This document shows positions 58,199 to 64,000 of a stretch of 64,000 nucleotides of DNA, piece by piece. The notes beneath the pieces were generated by a model. It did not search any database. It saw only the letters and a list, made by a program, of their open reading frames with translations, and was not told the DNA's origin. The first letter of the stretch is position 1. Each line of letters opens with the position of its first letter. This DNA comes from Massilia atriviolacea. Its GTDB lineage: Bacteria > Pseudomonadota > Gammaproteobacteria > Burkholderiales > Burkholderiaceae_D. Where the stretch lies: the NCBI RefSeq assembly GCF_003953935.1, contig NZ_RXLQ01000023.1:21582-85581 (forward strand), read 5' to 3'. A program made the position numbers and the translations under genes.

Positions 58199-59333
58199 CG
58201 ACGCGAGCGGTGGCGACAAGACCGAAAAGGCCTCGCAGCAAAAGCTGCGCAAGGCGCGCGAGGAAGGGCAGGTGGTGCGCTCGCGCGACCTGGCCACGGC
58301 GATCGGCATCCTGGCCAGCCTGAAACTGTTTTCCATGATGCTGCCGAGCTACCTGGATTCCTTCCGCAGCCTGTTCGACCTGGTGTTCATCCCGCTCGGC
58401 GCCGACGGCGCCATCGAAAACCTGAGCTCGACCATCTTCACCAGTGCCATGTGGCTGCTGGTGAGCATGGTGCTGCCGCTGCTGGGCGTGCCGTTCGCGG
58501 TGGTGCTGTCCTCGCTCATTCCCGGCGGCTGGGTGATCAGCACCAAGAACATGGCGCCCAAGATGGACCGCCTGTCGCCGGCCAAGAACCTGGGCAATCT
58601 GTTTACCGCCAAGCACGGCATCGGCGTGGCCACCTCGGTCGGCAAGGCCGTCGTGCTGGGCTGGGTGCTGGTGCATGTGAGCCGTTCCAGCATGAATGCT
58701 TTCGTGGAACTGCAAAAGATGCCGCTCAGCGCGGCGCTGCCGGCCGGCGCCGGGCTGATGCTCGACGCCCTGATGGCGATGTGCATGGTGTTCGTCATGT
58801 TCGCCGTGCTCGACGTGCCGGTGCAGGCGTTTTTGTTCGCGCGCAACCAGCGCATGAGCAAGCACGACCAGAAGGAAGAACACAAGAGCAGCGAAGGCAA
58901 GCCCGAAGTGCGCCAGCGCATCCGCCAGCTGCAGCAGCAGATGGCGCGCCGCAGCGTGAACAAGACCGTGCCCACGGCCGACGTCGTGATCGTCAATCCG
59001 GAACACTACGCGGTCGCGCTCAAGTACGATGCCGGGCGCGCCGAAGCGCCCTTCGTGGTGGCCAAGGGCGTCGACGAGATGGCCCTGTACATCCGCCAGA
59101 TCGCCAGCAAGCACAACATCGAGACACTGGCGCTGCCGCCGCTGGCGCGCGCGATCTACAATACCAGCCAGGTCCAGCAACAAATTCCGGCCCAGCTGTA
59201 CCAGGCCGTGTCGCAGGTGCTCAACTATGTGCTGCAACTGAACGCTTTCCGTGCCGGCCGGCGCACCGCGCCGCCCCGTTTCCCTAACGAGGTGGTCGTG
59301 CCATCTCATCTGAGTGAGGTTCCCTCCACATGA
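58191..59333 (+). CDS. flhB: flagellar export substrate-switch protein FlhB
   Basis: A 380-residue export gate protein with four membrane segments and a cytoplasmic autocleaving domain. The usual cleavage motif NPTH is NPEH here (residues 269-272; Asn269 and Pro270 kept). Otherwise typical: DKTEKASQQKLRKAREEGQVVRSRDL at the start and HNIETLALPPLARAIYNTSQV at the end. Overlaps flhA by 4 bases. Confidence 0.95.
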   Translation: MADDASGGDKTEKASQQKLRKAREEGQVVRSRDLATAIGILASLKLFSMMLPSYLDSFRSLFDLVFIPLGADGAIENLSSTIFTSAMWLLVSMVLPLLGVPFAVVLSSLIPGGWVISTKNMAPKMDRLSPAKNLGNLFTAKHGIGVATSVGKAVVLGWVLVHVSRSSMNAFVELQKMPLSAALPAGAGLMLDALMAMCMVFVMFAVLDVPVQAFLFARNQRMSKHDQKEEHKSSEGKPEVRQRIRQLQQQMARRSVNKTVPTADVVIVNPEHYAVALKYDAGRAEAPFVVAKGVDEMALYIRQIASKHNIETLALPPLARAIYNTSQVQQQIPAQLYQAVSQVLNYVLQLNAFRAGRRTAPPRFPNEVVVPSHLSEVPST

Positions 59334-61417
59334 GTTTTTTGAACAGCCTGCTGAGCGAGTTGAAACGGCATAAATTTGCCACACCGGTGTTCTTGCTGGT
59401 CATCCTGTCGATGATCATCCTGCCGCTGCCGCCGGTGCTGCTCGACGTGCTGTTTACCTTCAATATCGTGCTGGCCCTGATCGTCATCCTGGTGTCGGTC
59501 TCGGCCAGGCGGCCGCTCGATTTCTCGGTGTTCCCGAGCGTGATTCTCGGCACCACCATGCTCAGGCTGACCCTGAACGTGGCCTCGACCCGGGTGGTGC
59601 TGCTGCACGGCCACGAGGGCAGCGACGCGGCCGGCAAGGTGATCGAAGCGTTCGCGAACGTGGTTATCGGCGGCAATTTCGTGGTCGGCTTCGTGGTGTT
59701 CGTGATCTTGATGATCATTAACTTCGCGGTGGTGACCAAGGGCGCCGAACGGATTTCGGAAGTCTCGGCGCGTTTCACCCTGGACGCGCTGCCGGGCAAG
59801 CAGATGGCCATCGACGCCGACCTCAACGCCGGCCTGATCAACCAGGAAAAAGCCCAGGTGCGGCGGCGCGACGTGGCCGCCGAAGCCGACTTCTACGGCG
59901 CCATGGACGGCGCCTCGAAGTTCGTGCGCGGCGACGCGGTCGCCAGTATTTTGATCCTGATCATCAATATGGTGGGCGGCGTGGCCATCGGCGCGCTGAT
60001 GCACGACCTGTCCTTCGGCGACGCCTTCCGCCTGTACGCGCTGCTGACCATCGGCGACGGCCTGGTGGCCCAGATCCCGGCGCTGCTGCTGTCGGCCGCG
60101 GCGGCGATCCTGGTGACCCGGATCAGCGATTCGGGCGACTTCGAACAGCAGGTCGGCGGCCAGCTGCTGGCGTCCCCGGCGGTGCTGTACAGCGCATCGG
60201 GCATGATGCTGGTGCTGGCCATGGTGCCGGGCATGCCGTGGATGATGTTCGGCATCTTCGCCGTGGTGCTCGGCTATGTGGGCTGGCGCCTGGGCCGGAT
60301 GGTCAAGGCGCCCGACCAGGCCGGGGTGGCCGCGATCGAAGCGGCCCTGCGCGAGGACCGCACGCCCGAGCTCGAATGGCAGCACCTGCCGGCGGTGCAG
60401 GCGCTGACGGTGGCGGTCGGCTACAGGCTGGTCGGGCTGGTGGACGCGGCCCAGGGCGAGCCCTTGACCAAGCGCATCAAGGGCGTGCGCCAGAGCCTGT
60501 CGGAAGCGATGGGCTTGCTGCTGCCGCCGATCCAGGTGCGCGACGACCTGTCGCTGCGCCCGACCCAGTATGCGATCATGCTCAGCGGCACGGTGGTGGC
60601 CGAAGCCGAAGTGGTGCCGGAATGCCTGATGGCGATTGCCTCGCCCTCGGTGTACGGCCAGCTGGACGGCATTCCGGGAATCGAACCGGCCTACGGCATG
60701 GCCATTACCTGGATCGCCCCGACCGAAAAGGCGCATGCGCTGGGGCTGGGCTACCAGGTGGTCGAGGTGCCGAGCGCGATCGCCACCCATTGCTCGAAGG
60801 TGGTGCGCGATTACCTGCCCGACCTGTTCCGCCATGAAGACGTGCCGGCCATCCTGGAACGGATGACGGCGCTGTCGCCCAAGCTGGCCTCGGCGCTGGA
60901 CAAGGCCATGACGCATACCCAGCTGCTGCGGGTGTTCCGGGTGCTGCTGGCGGAAAATGTCTCGCTCAAGGATATCGTGGTGATCGGCACCACCTTGCTC
61001 GACAGTTCGGAAACCACCAAGGACCCGATCCTGCTGGCGGCCGAAGTGCGCTGCGCGCTGCGGCGCCAGATCGTGACGGCCTTGTTCGGCAAGAAGAAGG
61101 AAATGCCGGCGTTCAATCTGTCGGCCGAGCTGGAAAATATGCTGCTCGGTTCGCTGAACCAGGCGCGCCAGGGCGGCAAGGTCGCGCTCGATAACTTCCC
61201 GATCGATCCGCAGCTGCTCTCGCAACTGCAGTTGAACATGCCGGTGGCGCGCGAGCAGATGAAGCAGCAGCAGAGTACGCCGCTATTGCTGGTGCTGCCG
61301 CAAATCAGGCCGCTGCTGGCGCGCTACGCCCGCCTGTTCGCGCCGGGGCTGCATGTCCTCTCGTACAACGAGATTCCCGAAAACCGCGATGTGAGCATCG
61401 TCGGCACCGTCGGTTAA
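59330..61417 (+). CDS. flhA: flagellar export gate protein FlhA
   Basis: A 695-residue protein. Eight membrane segments in the first 330 residues, including the FHIPEP region (ERISEVSARFTLDALPGKQMAIDADLNAGLI), followed by the cytoplasmic ring domain (IAPTEKAHALGLGYQVVEVPSAIATHCSKVVR; LRVFRVLLAENVSLKDIVVI). It is the last gene of the plus-strand export operon. A REP-like inverted repeat lies 19 bases after it. Confidence 0.96.
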   Translation: MSFLNSLLSELKRHKFATPVFLLVILSMIILPLPPVLLDVLFTFNIVLALIVILVSVSARRPLDFSVFPSVILGTTMLRLTLNVASTRVVLLHGHEGSDAAGKVIEAFANVVIGGNFVVGFVVFVILMIINFAVVTKGAERISEVSARFTLDALPGKQMAIDADLNAGLINQEKAQVRRRDVAAEADFYGAMDGASKFVRGDAVASILILIINMVGGVAIGALMHDLSFGDAFRLYALLTIGDGLVAQIPALLLSAAAAILVTRISDSGDFEQQVGGQLLASPAVLYSASGMMLVLAMVPGMPWMMFGIFAVVLGYVGWRLGRMVKAPDQAGVAAIEAALREDRTPELEWQHLPAVQALTVAVGYRLVGLVDAAQGEPLTKRIKGVRQSLSEAMGLLLPPIQVRDDLSLRPTQYAIMLSGTVVAEAEVVPECLMAIASPSVYGQLDGIPGIEPAYGMAITWIAPTEKAHALGLGYQVVEVPSAIATHCSKVVRDYLPDLFRHEDVPAILERMTALSPKLASALDKAMTHTQLLRVFRVLLAENVSLKDIVVIGTTLLDSSETTKDPILLAAEVRCALRRQIVTALFGKKKEMPAFNLSAELENMLLGSLNQARQGGKVALDNFPIDPQLLSQLQLNMPVAREQMKQQQSTPLLLVLPQIRPLLARYARLFAPGLHVLSYNEIPENRDVSIVGTVG

Positions 61418-61435
61418 ATGGCATCCGCCAAAGCG

Positions 61436-61480
61436 TTCCTGACCGGGGTCAGCGCTCCGGGCTCTGGCCCCGGTCAGGAA
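61436..61480. repeat. REP-derived inverted repeat between flhA and FliK-like gene
   Basis: TTCCTGACCGGGG and its exact complement around a 19-base GC-rich centre that itself holds TCAGCGCTCCGGGCTCTGG. Related to the ACCGGGGTCAGAGC elements elsewhere in the window. It sits between convergent genes and could terminate in both directions. Confidence 0.75.
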
Positions 61481-61493
61481 ACGTGACCGCGTT

Positions 61494-62423
61494 TTAGCCG
61501 AATCCGTCTTCGGCATAGGGCATCGTCCCCGGCAAGGGATTCTCGGTAAACCGCACGGTCGTCGCCGGCTCGGTCCGGGTGGTCTTGGCCAGCAGCAGCG
61601 CCACTTCGGCCATGGCGCGGAACAGGGCCGGCGGCAGGGCCGCGCTGACCTGCGAGGAGTACTGCTGCAAGGGCTTGCCCGGCCAGATGCCTTGGCGCAC
61701 GCTGGCGCGCACCAGGCGCAGGCCCGCCGTTTCGATCGCTTCCTTGAGGGCCGGCAGGGCGTGGCGCAGCAGCGCCACCGCGCGCGGGTGCTCGGCCGCC
61801 AGTTCCATCACCACCCCCTCCATCAGTTCCAGCTGCACCGTGGCACGGCTGCCGTCGGCCAGCATCACGTCCAGGCGCAGGGCCGCCTTGGCGCGCCGGC
61901 GCCGGCTGGGCGGCGGATCGGGCAGGCCGGTCAGCAGGCGCAGCGCCAGTTGCTGGCCGCCCGCGCCCGGCAGCACGAAACGCCAGGCTTCCGGATGCCA
62001 CAGCAGGGTGGCCGGCTGCGCCACCGTGCTCGCCTGCAGGGCCTGCTGCACGCCCGACATCAGCAGACTCCCCGGCATGAACTGGGCCCGTCCCTGCTGC
62101 TGCAGGGTGGCCAGCTGGGCCGCATAGTTGCGCACCATGGTGCGCCAGGCGCTGGCCAGGGCGGCGCCGTCGAGCACCGGCCAGGCCATCTGGCGCGCCA
62201 TGAAGACCTGGTCGGCCCGCATCGAGGCGCTTTCGCCGAGGTTGGCCGGCAGGCCGCCGGACGGGCCCGCGGCGCCCGACGATGGGGGCGCGGCCAGCGG
62301 TTCCGACACCGGCAGCGGCATGGCCACCGCGGGCGCGCCCGAGGCCGGCGCCGGCAGCAGCCGCAGCGGCGCCAGCGGGGCAATCGTCGTCGCGCCGAGC
62401 GGTAGCGTAGGGATGGAAGACAT
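61494..62423 (-). CDS. FliK C-terminal-domain-like protein
   Basis: A 309-residue protein with a Pro/Ala-rich first 80 residues and a C-terminal domain (DGSRATVQLELMEGVVMELAAEHPRAVALLRHALPALKEAIETAGLRLVRASV, about residues 190-245) that follows the Flg_hook pattern of FliK closely, without the PPxLG core. Located between flhA and the flagellin genes. It may be a second hook-length or secretion-switch factor, or a remnant specialised for this system. ATG at 62423 chosen; GTG at 62432 possible. Confidence 0.65.
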   Translation of the reverse strand: MSSIPTLPLGATTIAPLAPLRLLPAPASGAPAVAMPLPVSEPLAAPPSSGAAGPSGGLPANLGESASMRADQVFMARQMAWPVLDGAALASAWRTMVRNYAAQLATLQQQGRAQFMPGSLLMSGVQQALQASTVAQPATLLWHPEAWRFVLPGAGGQQLALRLLTGLPDPPPSRRRRAKAALRLDVMLADGSRATVQLELMEGVVMELAAEHPRAVALLRHALPALKEAIETAGLRLVRASVRQGIWPGKPLQQYSSQVSAALPPALFRAMAEVALLLAKTTRTEPATTVRFTENPLPGTMPYAEDGFG

Positions 62424-62443
62424 GGCGTTCACGCAAGGTCAGG

Positions 62444-62478
62444 ATAAAAAAAGAGCCAGCCGGTATGCCGGCTGGCTC
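62444..62478 (-). terminator. terminator after first flagellin
   Basis: On the minus strand GAGCCAGCCGG-CATA-CCGGCTGGCTC followed by TTTTTTT. It lies 41 bases past the flagellin stop. Confidence 0.9.
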
Positions 62479-62518
62479 GGTCGGCGCCCGGCGCCAGCGC
62501 CGGCGGCCCAGCCCTGTG

Positions 62519-63379
62519 TTATTGCAGCAGCGACATGACCATCGAGGACATGCTGTTGCTCTGCTTGAGCATGGCGGTGCCGGCCTGCAGCAGCATCTGG
62601 TTGGTGGTCATCTTCGAGCTTTCGCTGGCGAAGTCGACGTCCATGATGCGGCCGGTGGCGGCCTTGCTGTTGGTGCTGATGTTCGACAGGTTGTTGTAGA
62701 CGTGTTCCAGGCGGTTGGCCGAGGCGCCCAGCGCCGAGCGCACGGTGCCGATCGAGGCCAGCGCGGTCGAGAGCTTGTCGATCGTGGTCGAGGCCGAGCC
62801 GGCGGCGGTCAGTTCGGTGCCGACCGTGTTCGGGGCGGCGTAGTTGGCGGTGGTGGCGCCGACGTCGGTGCCCAGGGTGGTCATGCTGGCCGACAGGTCG
62901 ACCGTCATTTTTTCGCTGGTGCTCGAACCGATCTGGAAAGTCATCGAGGACGCGATGGTGCCGCCGACGAGCAGCTTGGCGCCGCCGAAGGTAGTGTTGT
63001 TGAGTACGTTGTTCAGTTCGGTGCCGAGGGCGTCGTATTCCGATTGCATGGCGGTCTTGTCGGCGGCGGTCGAGGAGGCGTCGGCCGCTTGCGTGGCCAG
63101 GTCCTTCATGCGCACCAGCATGTTGCTCACTTCGTCGAGCGCGCCTTCGGCCGTTTGCAGCATCGAGGTCGAGTTCTGGGTGTTGCGCATCGCAACGGCC
63201 ATGCCGCTGGTCTGGGCTTTCAGGCGGGTGGCGATCTGCAGGCCGGCCGCGTCGTCCATCGAGGAATTGATGCGGTAGCCGGTCGACAGGCGGGTCATCG
63301 AGGTCGACAGGCTGCCTTGGGTACGGTTGATCGAATTTTGTGCGGACAATGCGGCGTTGTTTGTGTGCAGACTCAGCAT
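62519..63379 (-). CDS. fliC: flagellin (lateral type)
   Basis: A 286-residue flagellin. Start MLSLHTNNAALSAQNSINRTQGSLSTSMTRLSTGYRINSSMDDAAGLQIATRL, the D0-D1 N-terminal helices; end RLEHVYNNLSNISTNSKAATGRIMDVDFASESSKMTTNQMLLQAGTAMLKQSNSMSSMVMSLLQ. The short middle (about 60 residues) means almost no D2-D3 outer domain, as in lateral flagellins. The L-H-T-N start and small size match the LafA group. A second, near-identical C-terminus follows upstream (63591-64000). Confidence 0.94.
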   Translation of the reverse strand: MLSLHTNNAALSAQNSINRTQGSLSTSMTRLSTGYRINSSMDDAAGLQIATRLKAQTSGMAVAMRNTQNSTSMLQTAEGALDEVSNMLVRMKDLATQAADASSTAADKTAMQSEYDALGTELNNVLNNTTFGGAKLLVGGTIASSMTFQIGSSTSEKMTVDLSASMTTLGTDVGATTANYAAPNTVGTELTAAGSASTTIDKLSTALASIGTVRSALGASANRLEHVYNNLSNISTNSKAATGRIMDVDFASESSKMTTNQMLLQAGTAMLKQSNSMSSMVMSLLQ

Positions 63380-63463
63380 GATCGAACTCCAGGTATGGGG
63401 GGGAGGGACTGTCGGAGCCGCGTTCTCGCATGCTCTTACCAGTACAAGACGACCGTTTGGCCG

Positions 63464-63479
63464 GGCGCATTAAGTGCCG
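63464..63479 (-). promoter_or_regulatory. weak sigma-54-like element upstream of flagellin
   Basis: CGGCACTTAATGCGCC has GG and GC 10 bases apart, GGCAC intact, but the -12 box is GCGC. It would give a 75-base leader. Confidence 0.28.
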
Positions 63480-63510
63480 CAAAGAAATTAAACAAACTAT
63501 TTTTCGCGCA

Positions 63511-63540
63511 TAAAAAAAGCCAGCCGGTGAGGGCTGGCTG
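63511..63540 (-). terminator. terminator between two flagellin genes
   Basis: On the minus strand AGCCAGCC-CTCACC-GGCTGGCT followed by TTTTTTTA, 52 bases beyond the stop of the second flagellin. Confidence 0.9.
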
Positions 63541-63590
63541 GAACGGCGCCCGGCGCACTCTGCCGGGCATCCTTGCTGACGGGGTCAGGA

Positions 63591-64000
63591 TTACTGCAGC
63601 AGCGACATGACCATCGAGGACATGCTGTTGCTCTGCTTGAGCATGGCGGTGCCGGCCTGCAGCAGCATCTGGTTGGTGGTCATCTTCGAGCTTTCGCTGG
63701 CGAAGTCGACGTCCATGATGCGGCCGGTGGCGGCCTTGCTGTTGGTGCTGATGTTCGACAGGTTGTTGTAGACGTGTTCCAGGCGGTTGGCCGAGGCGCC
63801 CAGTGCCGAGCGCACGGTGCCGATCGAGGCCAGCGCGGTCGAGAGCAGGTCGATGGTGGCGTTGGCGGTGGCGGTCAGTTCGGTGCCCGGGGTGCCCGGG
63901 GTGGTGTAGGTGCCGCTGGTGGCGCCGATGGCGGTGTTCAGGGCGGTCATGTCGGTGGCCAGGTTGACCGTCATCTTTTCGCTGGTGCTCGAACCGATCT
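63591..64000 (-). CDS. fliC: flagellin (lateral type), 5' part beyond window
   Basis: C-terminal 136 codons of a second flagellin gene; the N-terminal part lies outside the window. The last 84 codons are nearly identical at DNA level to the neighbouring flagellin (251 of 252 bases, 63595-63846 against 62523-62774), while the middle, which has TPGTPGTELTATANATIDL here, differs and is shorter. The middle is again short. It is in tandem with the first copy, separated by a terminator, so each has its own promoter. Confidence 0.94.
   Translation of the reverse strand, partial: IGSSTSEKMTVNLATDMTALNTAIGATSGTYTTPGTPGTELTATANATIDLLSTALASIGTVRSALGASANRLEHVYNNLSNISTNSKAATGRIMDVDFASESSKMTTNQMLLQAGTAMLKQSNSMSSMVMSLLQ

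Noticed and set aside
63380..63510. Sigma-28 promoter (TAAA-N15-GCCGATAA) before the flagellin
   Set aside because: AT-rich sequence near 63480-63505 has only partial boxes with wrong spacing; not good enough to call.

Overview
The window reads as a chromosomal segment of a high-GC betaproteobacterium of the Oxalobacteraceae (Massilia/Duganella/Telluria-like). This is inferred from protein style, gene order (scpB-rluB, then rimP-nusA-infB-rbfA-truB-typA) and strong GC3 bias; no rRNA or tRNA gene was seen to fix the genus.

Layout. 1-2.4 kb: 3' part of a FAD oxidoreductase (minus strand, cut by the window edge), then a solitary RebB-type R-body protein with an unknown 350-residue partner. 2.4-8.1 kb: two large TonB-dependent receptors in tandem on the minus strand. 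8.5-12.1 kb: a peptide-type ABC importer with two permeases and one fused double ATPase, but no binding protein. 12.2-14.4 kb: a DedA-rhodanese fusion and glucokinase with a HexR-like operator. 14.4-15.3 kb: a gene-poor stretch with REP-type repeats. 15.3-27.6 kb: chromosome segregation (scpB) and the translation block rluB, rimP, nusA, infB, rbfA, truB and typA; the rimP operon has a consensus sigma-70 promoter and a leader terminator. 27.7-30.2 kb: REP elements around three small accessory genes (CPBP-like membrane protein, divergent Lgt-like protein, YCII-like protein).

30.2-64 kb is one nearly complete flagellar locus. Its order matches the lateral (Flag-2/Laf) flagellar systems of Vibrio, Aeromonas and Escherichia: fliD-S-T-K-L, fliA, motA, motB equals lafBCDEFSTU; flgB to flgL is followed by a LafW-like gene; fliE-J and fliMNPQR-flhBA are divergent. 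Genes typical of polar systems (flhF, flhG, fliO) and chemotaxis genes are absent, the FliM homologue lacks the N-terminal CheY-binding motif, and the flagellins start like lateral flagellins. A perfect sigma-54 -24/-12 element lies upstream of fliE, where the sigma-54 activator gene lafK sits in Flag-2 loci, but lafK itself is missing. From fliE to the separate FlgJ-type glucosaminidase, 17 minus-strand genes are packed into about 13.7 kb with mostly overlapping ends, so the secretion motor, cap, sigma-28, stator and anti-sigma factor may share one transcript.

The most interesting items are the lafK-less sigma-54 lateral locus, a 12-bp tandem repeat that encodes a 25-codon ORF between fliP and fliQ, the near-identical 3' ends of two tandem flagellin genes, the rimP leader attenuator, the NPEH variant in FlhB, and a REP family with inverted pairs at several gene boundaries.
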